Origin: Oribacterium sp. WCC10
Lineage (GTDB): Bacteria; Bacillota; Clostridia; Lachnospirales; Lachnospiraceae
Assembly (NCBI RefSeq): GCF_900113415.1
Contig: NZ_FOPH01000017.1
Location: forward strand, 1-64,000
Length of the DNA stretch: 64,000 bases
Reading direction: 5' to 3'
The notes below the pieces were generated by a model. It saw only the letters and a program-made list of their open reading frames with translations. It was not told the DNA's origin and searched no databases. The translations under genes and the position numbers were made by a program. Shown here one piece after another: positions 44,143 through 52,635 of the stretch. How positions within the stretch are numbered: the first letter of the stretch is position 1; the number at the start of each line of letters is the position of its first letter.

Positions 44143-45813
44143 TCATCCCTCTTTTATCAGAAGTTCTTTTCCCTCAAAGGCAAAAGCAAATTTCTTTATT
44201 TTTTCTTTGTCATATCCTGCTGCCAGAAGTTCTGTTTCGTACTTCTTGTCTTCGATCTGCTTCAAAGCCATATCCGCAAGTTCATCAAGCGTCTTTCCTT
44301 TTTCGCTTCTACGCTTGGATTTAAACTCGATTATGACTGCATTATCCTTCTTATCCTTTGGGCGAAGCATAACATCATATCTTCCCAAACCGCTTTCACG
44401 ATTTGACTTTATCTCATACCTGCTCCTGAGTTCAACCAGAAGCCCTATCACAAGTCCATGATAAAAGTTTTCCGGAGCAGCCTTACCGCTGCCGTCAAAG
44501 GTACTTATCATATCCTCACAGATCTCTGACAACGTATCCATCATGTCAACGATGTTTCCTTCAAGGAGAGCCTTTACGAAATAACTGTAGTTTTGTCCGG
44601 CGTTCTCGAACCATCTTTTTACGAGTACGCTAAAACTGACAACAACTTCATAATTTGTAAGCTTAAGCTCATACCTTGCTATTCCATCTATATCAATCAT
44701 GGATACAGCTTTGAGATATCCGCTTGCAAACAGAAGGCTCCATACGGCTTTTTCATTTCCGTCCATTTCTCCGTAAACAAGCTGCTCATCTATCTCTGTT
44801 TCAATGCTTCCGCCCCTAAGCAGTTCCTCAAAGGACTTCTTTATCTCAACCTCTCCTTCTCTTACAAGCTTTGATACAAGCGAATTGGAACTGGTATTCG
44901 CCCAGTATGCCTTGTACTTACCTTCCTGAAGGAATGAGATAATAGACCATGGGTTATAAATACCCTCGGTATTTCCAAACTTAAATCCGTCATACCACTC
45001 CTTTACCTTTTCTTTTTCGGAGCTGTAGCCATAGTTATCCAACGCTTCAAATACTTCATTTTCCGTAAACCCGAAGCAGTCAGCATATTCTTCTGAAGTA
45101 ATGGTTACCATTTTCAGGTTATTAAGATCCGAGAACAATGACTCACGGCTCACTCTTGTAATACCGGTTAAAAGTGCTTTTCCGAGATACGGATTCGTTT
45201 TCAGAGTCGTGTTAAACATATTTCTCATAAATTCAACCAGCTCGTCCCAATATCCGCTAACATAGGCTTCCTGCATGGGAGTGTCGTATTCATCGATGAG
45301 GATAATGACATTTTTACCATAATACTCACTTAGCCACTTGCAAAAATATCCAATACAGTTTGAGGCTATTCCCGGTTCCATATCAATGGATATTTTATTG
45401 TAGAATTCAAGATCAGCGTCGCTAAGTTGATCCTTCATATATTCCATCGTGGAAAGAATTTTACTGAAGATTATATTGAATTGTTGTAATGCACCTTTAT
45501 AGCTTCCGGCCTTAACATTTGCAAAGGAAACAAAAAGAACAGGCCACTGGCCGCACTCTTTCATGACCTCCGCATCTTTATAAACGTTTAGCTCCTTAAA
45601 AAGTTCCTCATTATCTTTCTTTCTGACTGAGAAAAACTCTTCTACCGTACTAAGCATCAATGTTTTTCCGAAGCGTCTGGGCCGGGTGATCAGTGTGACA
45701 TCATCCTCTCTTGTCCACCATTCTGATATGAATTTTGTTTTATCTATATAAAAAGCATTTGCCCTTATAACTTTTTCAAAATTCTGTAAACCCAGTCCAA
45801 CTGTCTTTAACAT
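44143..45813 (-). CDS. AAA-like ATPase with PD-(D/E)XK C-terminus (DUF1703 type)
   Basis: 556 residues. NAFYIDKTKFISEW starts the N-terminal segment, TRPRRFGKTLMLSTV is Walker A, VIILIDEYDTPMQEAYVSGY is Walker B, and ALLTGITRVSRESLFSDLNN is typical of the family. The C-terminal domain carries GRYDVMLRPKDKKDNAVIIE followed by FKSKRR, a D-x(n)-ExK nuclease core. These genes are numerous in Lachnospiraceae and their role is unsettled. It stands alone with its own terminator. Confidence 0.88.
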   Translation of the reverse strand: MLKTVGLGLQNFEKVIRANAFYIDKTKFISEWWTREDDVTLITRPRRFGKTLMLSTVEEFFSVRKKDNEELFKELNVYKDAEVMKECGQWPVLFVSFANVKAGSYKGALQQFNIIFSKILSTMEYMKDQLSDADLEFYNKISIDMEPGIASNCIGYFCKWLSEYYGKNVIILIDEYDTPMQEAYVSGYWDELVEFMRNMFNTTLKTNPYLGKALLTGITRVSRESLFSDLNNLKMVTITSEEYADCFGFTENEVFEALDNYGYSSEKEKVKEWYDGFKFGNTEGIYNPWSIISFLQEGKYKAYWANTSSNSLVSKLVREGEVEIKKSFEELLRGGSIETEIDEQLVYGEMDGNEKAVWSLLFASGYLKAVSMIDIDGIARYELKLTNYEVVVSFSVLVKRWFENAGQNYSYFVKALLEGNIVDMMDTLSEICEDMISTFDGSGKAAPENFYHGLVIGLLVELRSRYEIKSNRESGLGRYDVMLRPKDKKDNAVIIEFKSKRRSEKGKTLDELADMALKQIEDKKYETELLAAGYDKEKIKKFAFAFEGKELLIKEG

Positions 45814-45885
45814 ATGAACACACCTCGTCTTCTCACATCTTTGATCATCATTATACTAGCACATCGGTTGCTACATTTGCCACGT

Positions 45886-45925
45886 AAAAAGCACTGTGAA
45901 AATGATTCTCTCATTTTCACAGTGC
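45886..45925 (-). terminator. Terminator of the minus-strand glyoxalase-fold gene
   Basis: A perfect 15-base stem GCACTGTGAAAATGA at 45891-45925 with a five-base loop, followed on the minus strand by TTTTT. Confidence 0.85.
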
Positions 45926-45990
45926 CGGTATACTACTATTCAAGGCATAGTTTTCAGGTAATTCCTACGTTCATCAACCTGTCCCTGTCT

Positions 45991-46371
45991 TTAATTATGA
46001 TTCTTGATATGATGAACCACCAGAATCATAAAACCTGATGGAGATACCATTGGCAATGCTTTTGCGCTGCCGGAATTGACGACTTCAACACCCTTTGGAG
46101 GAGCAAAACCACGTGAAGCCAGGAAATCACATGCCTCATCAAAATCATCAACATTCATTCTGATTTCCATCAGAGAATCCATAGGTATCTTTTCATCCTT
46201 CACTATATTCATTCTGAACCCGTTTGAATCCTTCATGACGATACCATCTATTTCTCTGCCTTCTACATTCTGCTGATTATGATGCATTTCGAAGCCAAGA
46301 TCCTTGAATAAATCGATAACGGGATCCAGATCCTTTACTACAACTTGTGGTCCAAATGATGTGATCTTCAT
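45991..46371 (-). CDS. Glyoxalase/VOC-fold protein, copy A
   Basis: About 126 residues from the ATG at 46371 behind GGAGGAACAGACAATC. One VOC domain: FGPQVVVKDLDPVIDLFKDL with GFEMHH, then IRMNVDDFDEACDFLASRGF and SPSGFMILVVHH. It is homologous to copy B (46696), with MNVDDFDEA and SPSG shared, and transcribed away from it. Members bind small electrophiles or act as resistance or isomerase proteins. The few His/Glu ligands here do not identify a reaction. Confidence 0.82.
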   Translation of the reverse strand: MKITSFGPQVVVKDLDPVIDLFKDLGFEMHHNQQNVEGREIDGIVMKDSNGFRMNIVKDEKIPMDSLMEIRMNVDDFDEACDFLASRGFAPPKGVEVVNSGSAKALPMVSPSGFMILVVHHIKNHN

Positions 46372-46471
46372 GATTGTCTGTTCCTCCTTTAAAATCTTAG
46401 ATAATAACGCTTTCCTTTGCAAAAAAAGTGCTAAACCTAACCTTTTCCGCCGATAACCCACTTTATTTATC

Positions 46472-46637
46472 GTCGTCACAAAGAAATAAAAGAATTAGAG
46501 AATTTTTGCATTTTAATTAACATTTTCCTTATAGCTGAATATCTTGCGATAAAAGGACAGAATATCGGCTCATAATACAGATAATTCTTCAAAAAAAAGT
46601 GAATTTTTTCTAATTCTTTTCCTTATTCATGACGACT
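46472..46637. promoter_or_regulatory. Inverted repeat in the divergent promoter region of the two VOC genes
   Basis: The segment gtcgtcacaaagaaataaaa plus gaattag (46472-46498) recurs in inverted form at 46611-46637 as ctaattcttttccttattca plus tgacgac, about 20 of 27 positions matching. The two halves lie upstream of the two divergent genes. They may be operators for one regulator or the promoter part of an inverted gene duplication. The full intergenic space is 46372-46695. Confidence 0.55.
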
Positions 46638-46695
46638 ATCTTTATAAGTTCGTTTTGGGATAGTGATATTCATTTCAAAGAAAGAGAGGACAGTA

Positions 46696-47073
46696 ATGAA
46701 GATTACCACATTTAACCCTATGATTCTGACAAAGAATGCAGAAGAAACTATCAGGCTTTTTGAGGAGCTTGGATTTGAAAAGCGTCATGCTCCAACTGTT
46801 GATACAGGAAAGAGTCTTGTGACCAGTACCCGTATGAAGAATGCAGACGGATTCTGCATCGATATCGCAGATGTCCAGAGTATGGAAAAGGATATGACTA
46901 TCATCCGTATGAACGTTGATGATTTTGATGAAGCTTTTAAGCTGCTGACCGACAAGGGCTTTACACGTCCGGGTGAAGGCAAACCTGTTGAAACAGAGTC
47001 GAACAAGTCTGCAATGCTTTGTTCACCGTCAGGTTACGCTTTTGATTTATGCCAGCATATAAAGAAAGATTAG
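46696..47073 (+). CDS. Glyoxalase/VOC-fold protein, copy B
   Basis: About 125 residues from the ATG at 46696, preceded by GAGAGGACAGTA. FNPMILTKNAEETIRLFEEL with GFEKRH, then MKNADGFCIDIADV, IRMNVDDFDEAFKLLTDKGF and CSPSGYAFDLCQHIKKD. It shares length and motif order with the divergent copy A and is clearly paralogous. Its own terminator follows directly. Confidence 0.82.
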   Translation: MKITTFNPMILTKNAEETIRLFEELGFEKRHAPTVDTGKSLVTSTRMKNADGFCIDIADVQSMEKDMTIIRMNVDDFDEAFKLLTDKGFTRPGEGKPVETESNKSAMLCSPSGYAFDLCQHIKKD

Positions 47074-47078
47074 TGATT

Positions 47079-47109
47079 AAAGGGTGCCGCATTTGCGACA
47101 CCCTTTTGT
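47079..47109 (+). terminator. Terminator of VOC copy B
   Basis: AAGGGTG-C-CGC-ATTT-GCG-A-CACCCTTTT, a strong stem with a T tail, six bases after the stop. Confidence 0.85.
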
Positions 47110-47208
47110 TAATCAGGTCTTCTTTATATACATACAAACTTAATTGATACTCCAGAGCCTATTATGTTTTAGAATCCTTGAATCAGAATAAATTCTTCAT
47201 TCCGGGAA

Positions 47209-48366
47209 TCATTCATATATAACATTACCCTGTTCATCGATGTAATACTTCGGCACACGTCCGATTCCCGCGAAGAGGGTCTGACAGTTTCCAAAATCCA
47301 ATCCGGTTCTGTTTATCCAGTCATCAAATCTTATTCCCGGATGATCACCGATGATCTCTGTATCATCAAACTCAGTGATGTCATCAGCCCCAGTAATATC
47401 CACAAGACAGCTGTCCATACACGGCTCGCCGACAACATTAAACAACCTTCCGCGTATCCGGACCACCGGGTTTTTACAGGTCAAAAAGAACGGAAGATCC
47501 CAGCTTCCGAAGGACATAAGTGCGACTTTACGAACATTGTCGGGAAGCTTTCCCGAATAGTCAGTCTGACTGTCCGGTCCTATAAATGCTGTTTTGAGAA
47601 CAGTCCCATAAATCGATATTATTCCTTTCACATCCGGCCGGTTCTTCTCCCCCTGCTTTCCTATTCCATACATCAATGCGCCGATTCTCACCATGTCATA
47701 CGCATATTGAGGATACTGACAGCAGAGCGCTGAACTGTACAGATGTATTGTAAGCTTCCTGCGAATCTCTTCTTTTAATGCTTTAAATACCCTGTCATAC
47801 GACTGTATTTCCGCAAATGCCTTATCCTGTACATCTCCGTATGCCGAATAGATATGGGCATAGAGTCCTGTTATCCGGACACCATGATTTTCCTCAAGGC
47901 GGTATATATTTGCCTCAAAATCCGCCCTGTCAAAACCTTTTATCCCTGATTCAAAATCCAGTCGTAAATGAACTTTTACCTCACCGTACCGGCAAAGCTT
48001 TTCAAAATCCGAAAGTCCCGATCCGGAGTAGACTGAAAATATGATCTTCTCCATAAGATAGTTTCTTCTGTTTTCGTCCAGTTTTTTTAATTCATTCTCG
48101 ATATCACGTACTGACTCTCTTCCTAAAATCAGCGTTGGCTTACTGATATTTTCTTTGTACAGGTACAATGCTTCACGAAAGGACGCAGTGACAAACATAT
48201 CAACATTTTCTTCCCGATCCAGAATACCTGATATTATCTTCAGACCGTGACCATAAGCATCGCCCTTTATGATCGCGGCAATCTTTGTATTATCAGGTAT
48301 CCTCTCCTTTATTTTTCTTATATTATCAAGAAGAATCCTTGAATCTATGATCGTACGATTCAGCAT
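47209..48366 (-). CDS. Alanine racemase-family PLP protein
   Basis: 385 residues with the fold-III barrel and C-terminal beta domain of alanine racemases. IKGDAYGHGLKI carries the PLP-binding Lys, HLRLDFESGIKGFD and ITGLYAHIYSAYG line the barrel, MVRIGALMYGIGKQ holds the phosphate-binding Arg region, and VGEPCMDSCLVDITG is the C-terminal catalytic region. The catalytic Tyr normally seen in the MDQ-Y region cannot be placed by eye. KGDAYGHG differs from the usual KANAYGHG. It could be the housekeeping racemase or a specialised one for another amino acid. Confidence 0.8.
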   Translation of the reverse strand: MLNRTIIDSRILLDNIRKIKERIPDNTKIAAIIKGDAYGHGLKIISGILDREENVDMFVTASFREALYLYKENISKPTLILGRESVRDIENELKKLDENRRNYLMEKIIFSVYSGSGLSDFEKLCRYGEVKVHLRLDFESGIKGFDRADFEANIYRLEENHGVRITGLYAHIYSAYGDVQDKAFAEIQSYDRVFKALKEEIRRKLTIHLYSSALCCQYPQYAYDMVRIGALMYGIGKQGEKNRPDVKGIISIYGTVLKTAFIGPDSQTDYSGKLPDNVRKVALMSFGSWDLPFFLTCKNPVVRIRGRLFNVVGEPCMDSCLVDITGADDITEFDDTEIIGDHPGIRFDDWINRTGLDFGNCQTLFAGIGRVPKYYIDEQGNVIYE

Positions 48367-48481
48367 GTACGGTCTCCTCCTACATTATCTTTTAATACCT
48401 GTCCCATGAAGATCATCACAAAACCATATGGACACACAACCGCTTGTCTAATAATTTTTCGTCGTAAAAAATCCAAAATAT

Positions 48482-48523
48482 AAAAAACTTCTACGATTCA
48501 CTGAGAATCATAGAAGTTTTTTG
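48482..48523 (-). terminator. Terminator downstream of cstA
   Basis: AAAAACTTCTA / TAGAAGTTTTTT with an inner GATTC/GAATC stem. It is symmetric enough to work in both directions and lies about 60 bases past the cstA stop. Confidence 0.8.
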
Positions 48524-48583
48524 AACCCCTGTAAAGTGATAAACACCACACCGGAATGCTTAAATGATAATTGTAATATTCAT

Positions 48584-50314
48584 TTATGCTGCTGTTGTTC
48601 CTGCAGCTCTGTCAGTTCCTGCCTTTGTGGCGAGAAGTTTCTTTATACATGTCACAGCCACAAGTACTCCGAGAACGATGAGGAAAGCCGCAACTATGAG
48701 CTGAAGGCCGTTTACAAGGAAAGTTCCTGTGCCTGCTGCAAATGCCTTAACATTTCCGATGATGTTAAGCACGATAGCTGAAAATGTTACAGTCAGCATG
48801 ATAGCCATCGGGATGTAAAGCATTGCGCTCTTTCTGCCTGTGGCCTTAAGGAATACTGCGATTCCGATAAGTACAAGAGCCGCAAGCATCTGGTTTGCCG
48901 AACCGAACAGAGCCCAGACATTGGCATATCCGCCAAGGCAAAGGAGATATCCGAAGAACAGTGTGATAGCTGTTGCAAAATACTGGTTCTGGAAAAGCTT
49001 CTGCCATGCAGGGATCTTTGACTTGTCAGTTTCGTCACTGGCAAAGAGTTCCTGGAAAGACATTCTTCCGATTCTTGCTACTGAGTCAAGAGATGTAAGC
49101 GCAAGTGCTGAAACGCACATTGTCATGAATACATTCGCAACACTGTTTGGAACACCGAAGGTCTCAAGGAAACCTGCAACACCCTGTGAGAAGATCTGGA
49201 ACGGTGTGAGGTCAGCAGGCACTGCGCCGTTAACCGCAACAGCTCCGCAGACAAGAAGTGAGCATACACCGAGAAGTGTCTCGATAACCATTGCTCCGTA
49301 ACCTATAAAGAGCATATCCTTCTCATTCTTTACTGTCTTGGATGAAGTACCGGATGAAACAAGGCTGTGGAATCCTGATACCGCACCACAGGCGATGGTT
49401 ACGAAAAGTGTCGGGAAAATGTAGCTGTGTGAACCGTTTGCGGCTGTGAGTACGAAACCGTTGAAAGCATTGAGCTTCATCTCAGGGTGTGCAACCACAA
49501 GACCGAGTACTGCTCCGATGATCATACCGAGAAGCATGAATGTTGTAAGGTAATCTCTCGGCTGCATGAGGAGCCACATCGGCATAACAGATGCTGCGAA
49601 CAGATATGCCATGATAACGTAGTTCCACTGTGGTGCTGTGAGATAGATAGGTGCAACCATACCAACTGCAAACATTCCGACCAGAAGTGCGATGGCTACT
49701 GCCACTCTCATGCCTTCCTTCATGTCCTTGAAACGCTTCTCAACAAGACCGAAAGCCATGGCAACGAAAATAAACAGCATAGAAATGGTCGCTGCTGCCG
49801 CACCGTTGAAGTTCTGCGCTGATGTGCCGTCGGCAGCCTTTGTGAAGCCGTTGAAAGTGCTTGATACCATGGATGTGAATGCTGCGATAACAAGCAGTGT
49901 GAAAAGCCAGCAGAAAAGTGAGAAGAAACGTCTTCCGGCTTTTCCGATATACTTCTCGATGATCATACCGATAGACTTTCCGTCATTCTTTACAGATGCA
50001 TACATTGCTCCGAAATCCTGTACTGCACCGAAGAAGATTCCTCCGAAAAGCAGCCACAGGAGACATGGTACCCATCCGAATGCTGCTGCAAGGATAGGTC
50101 CCTGAACAGGTCCTGCTCCTGCTATGGATGAAAACTGATGAGAGAAAACCGTAAGCTTTGAAGATGGTACATAATCCTCTCCATCCTCGAACTTAGTGGC
50201 AGGTGTAACTGCCTTCTCATCGATGCCCCAGGTCTTTGCCAGGTATCTACCGTACAAAAGGTATCCACCAAGAAGAGCAAGACCGGCTACAAGTAAGATA
50301 ACCAAACTATTCAT
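48584..50314 (-). CDS. cstA: Carbon starvation protein CstA family transporter
   Basis: About 576 residues with 16-18 membrane segments. The ATG at 50314 has an AGGGGG site, and the longer frame from 50389 has none. VFSHQFSSIAGAGPVQGPIL, GWVPCLLWLLFGGIFFGAVQ with DFGAMYAS, CGAVSGFHSLVSSGTSSKTV and SLDSVARIGRMSFQELF are family signatures. CstA proteins import peptides or pyruvate during starvation. The gene is monocistronic between the racemase gene and a 780-base gap. Confidence 0.92.
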   Translation of the reverse strand: MNSLVILLVAGLALLGGYLLYGRYLAKTWGIDEKAVTPATKFEDGEDYVPSSKLTVFSHQFSSIAGAGPVQGPILAAAFGWVPCLLWLLFGGIFFGAVQDFGAMYASVKNDGKSIGMIIEKYIGKAGRRFFSLFCWLFTLLVIAAFTSMVSSTFNGFTKAADGTSAQNFNGAAAATISMLFIFVAMAFGLVEKRFKDMKEGMRVAVAIALLVGMFAVGMVAPIYLTAPQWNYVIMAYLFAASVMPMWLLMQPRDYLTTFMLLGMIIGAVLGLVVAHPEMKLNAFNGFVLTAANGSHSYIFPTLFVTIACGAVSGFHSLVSSGTSSKTVKNEKDMLFIGYGAMVIETLLGVCSLLVCGAVAVNGAVPADLTPFQIFSQGVAGFLETFGVPNSVANVFMTMCVSALALTSLDSVARIGRMSFQELFASDETDKSKIPAWQKLFQNQYFATAITLFFGYLLCLGGYANVWALFGSANQMLAALVLIGIAVFLKATGRKSAMLYIPMAIMLTVTFSAIVLNIIGNVKAFAAGTGTFLVNGLQLIVAAFLIVLGVLVAVTCIKKLLATKAGTDRAAGTTAA

Positions 50315-50810
50315 AAAGCGCCCCCTAATAATGTTTTCTGCAGCCCACCGAATTCTCCCTTTCGGAAAGGCTGTTTTATCCGGATACAACAGAGTCTTTA
50401 TGTGATTATGTTCAAGTCATTAAAAGTCGATATCAAACCGCTTCGTGCCATAACTCTGCCGAATCCTTTGATTGCTTCCTTATAACAAGCACTTTATAAC
50501 TTTAAATCGTTACATTCAATAGAGGCGGTTTAACGTAATTAATTTTCGTGAGATGTGACAATTTTTAAGATATTGGGATAACCTTAATTGCCGCATTATG
50601 CCATATAGTTATGTTATTGGTATTATTTTCGGGATTTATAATGAATTTGAGTTATGATTTCACTGCTTTTCAGTCATGGTATTAAGGCTGCTTTAACATT
50701 AATATATATGCCTTTTTATTCATTCATGCGGATATAAATACGATCTTCTCTCACACTTTTTATTCAATGCTTTACAACACTGTTCACATACTTCCTCCGG
50801 TCACTTTGGG

Positions 50811-51057
50811 TATAACAATTTTACGGTGAAGTGTGAGTGATTTTACGGAATCGAAGAAAGTTGAGTGATTTTACGGGTATTTGTAAGTCATTTTACGTTT
50901 ATAGACATAAAAAACGGCAGAAATACGTGGATAGCCTCTCAACTCTCACGTATTCTGCCGTATATTCGCTCAACCTTCCGTACTTTGGCTCAACCATTCC
51001 GTACTTTCACTCAACCATCACGTAAATTGAGTCAACCACTCCGTAAATTCACTCAAC
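50811..51057. repeat. Palindromic repeat cluster: four forward and five inverted 17-base boxes around a hairpin
   Basis: Forward boxes (like gtgagtgattttacgg) begin at 50811, 50833, 50861 and 50883. Inverted boxes (ccgtaaattcactcaac and variants) begin at 50958, 50978, 50999, 51020 and 51041, close to 21 bases apart. Between them lies a hairpin, acggcagaaatacgtg at 50914 against cacgtattctgccgt at 50947-50961. There is no coding frame. The form is that of a small non-autonomous mobile element, or of a dense array of sites for a protein that reads every second helical turn. The remaining gap 50315-50810 is A/T-rich and shows no gene. Confidence 0.75.
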
Positions 51058-51093
51058 TTTTATCATATGAGTCAAGAGACAAAAGCCTGCCCA

Positions 51094-51588
51094 TCACGGA
51101 TTCTCTTCTCCCACCAGTGTCTCACTGATCAGATCATAATCATTTTCTATATCGTTTGCCGCCTTAAAACGTTTATAACCATCTTTCAGAAATTCGGTCA
51201 GTTTCTTTCTGTTGTTTATATGTTTATAGCTGCATACTTCATAGAAGATATCTTCCGTCACCGCCTCCTGTAACGAATCTTTACTTATATTATCCGGGAT
51301 CTCACTGAAAGTTATATATACATCATCATCTTCATAAAAAAGCACTGGATAATATCTCTCCTTGTCATTAAAGCACGCTCTGACTCCCAGCATCTTGAAA
51401 GATGACTGGGTTAAAACAATCTTTTCGTCCAGATGATTGATTATAACCGTGTTCCCCGAGATCTTCAGTTCATCCCATCTGATGGGAACCGCTCTGAACT
51501 CAGGATTGTTGGAAAGAGCTATCTCAAAATCCAACAATGTAAATTCCTTAAGTAATATCTTATATAGTTGAGCTGCGCTGTATGCCAT
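51094..51588 (-). CDS. Uncharacterised cytoplasmic protein
   Basis: About 164 residues from the ATG at 51588 (GGGAAGGAAT site). There is no signal peptide, membrane segment or motif I recognise. The sequence is acidic, with alternating hydrophobic strands (WDELKISGNTVIINHLDEKI) and a helical C-terminus (NNRKKLTEFLKDGYKRFKAA). It lies between the repeat cluster and the kdpE terminator and has no visible partner. Confidence 0.6.
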   Translation of the reverse strand: MAYSAAQLYKILLKEFTLLDFEIALSNNPEFRAVPIRWDELKISGNTVIINHLDEKIVLTQSSFKMLGVRACFNDKERYYPVLFYEDDDVYITFSEIPDNISKDSLQEAVTEDIFYEVCSYKHINNRKKLTEFLKDGYKRFKAANDIENDYDLISETLVGEENP

Positions 51589-51650
51589 ATTCCTTCCCTC
51601 ATATATCATTACGCCCACACTTTGCTACTAATATATTCGGTCAGATTTTA

Positions 51651-51699
51651 AATAAAATTATACCCATCAGCGAAATGATTTTAATTTCGTTGATGGGTA
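51651..51699 (-). terminator. Terminator of the potassium-uptake operon
   Basis: ACCCATCA/TGATGGGT with an inner CGAAAT/ATTTCG pair, then ATAATTTTATTT on the minus strand, just after kdpE. Confidence 0.7.
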
Positions 51700-51732
51700 C
51701 TCAGTCTCAAATCATTTGGCGGATGCAGACGT

Positions 51733-52449
51733 TTATTCTTCCGCGTCACGATATCTGATCATATTGTATCCTATGCCCATATGGGTCTCTATCTGTGGAT
51801 GATCCGTTTCCGCATCCCCGAGCTTCTTCCTTAATGTCGCAATATGCACTCGAAGCGCCACCTTATCAGAACTGATATCTCCTCCCCAGATGTGATCAGT
51901 CATATAATTATAGGTAAGAACCCGCCCCACATTTTCCGAAAGAAGCTTAAGTATCTTATACTCCGTAGGCGTCAGATGAATCACTTCATCTCTTATCCGG
52001 ACTTCAGCCTTCAAAAGATCTATACACATATCTCCGTTTTTAAATACAGGTGATTCCTGTTCCTGCCTTTTGAGATATGACAATCGTCTCTGTGTTGTGT
52101 GAAGACGCGCTATAAGCTCTTCCGTAGAAAACGGCTTTGTCAGGTAATCATCCGCTCCGAGATCCAGTGCCTGAACCTTTGATGAATCTTCACTTCTTGC
52201 GCTGATAACGATTATCGGCATGGTAGACCATTCTCTGACGCTCCGGATGATTTCATTACCATCCATATCAGGAAGTCCGAGATCCAGCAGCATCACATCC
52301 GGATGAAGCATAACGCACCTTTCCAGCGCTTCTTTTCCCGTAGCCGCAGTTTCGTATTTATATCCGTTTATCTTTAATGTTGTCGCGATGAGGTTCCTGA
52401 TTGAATTATCATCTTCAACAACAAGGATTTCTATTGTTTCTGACATTTC
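51733..52449 (-). CDS. kdpE: KdpE-like OmpR-family response regulator
   Basis: About 238 residues from the ATG at 52449 (GGAGAAGAA site). The receiver domain has ILVVEDDNSIR with the acidic pair, DVMLLDLGLPDMDG with the phosphorylated Asp, VISARSEDS and DDYLTKPF with the Lys. The C-terminal winged helix has LTPTEYKILKLLSENVGRVL and DKVALRVHIATLRKKLGD. It closes the ktr operon behind its partner kinase, with a 186-base gap. Its targets are probably the direct repeats upstream of trkH (57028-57076). Confidence 0.88.
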   Translation of the reverse strand, partial: EMSETIEILVVEDDNSIRNLIATTLKINGYKYETAATGKEALERCVMLHPDVMLLDLGLPDMDGNEIIRSVREWSTMPIIVISARSEDSSKVQALDLGADDYLTKPFSTEELIARLHTTQRRLSYLKRQEQESPVFKNGDMCIDLLKAEVRIRDEVIHLTPTEYKILKLLSENVGRVLTYNYMTDHIWGGDISSDKVALRVHIATLRKKLGDAETDHPQIETHMGIGYNMIRYRDAEE

Positions 52450-52635
52450 TTCTCCGTATTCGCTCGTATTATGTGCATATGAAATTCTTTGCTGCCTACC
52501 GATGCTCACTTTCATTTGCGATGCACTGCCTGACACTAAAACTTAAATTCTTTTCCTGTATAAAACCGCTACGTTGTTCGTGTTCAAGCGGATCACAAAT
52601 GCTAAAACACCGTGCAAGCAAGAGATCAGGTACTT

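Noticed and set aside
50811-51057. Possible CRISPR array or rho-independent terminator
   Set aside because: Boxes occur in both orientations around a centre and spacing is about 20-28 bases. The central hairpin has no T tail, so neither reading fits.
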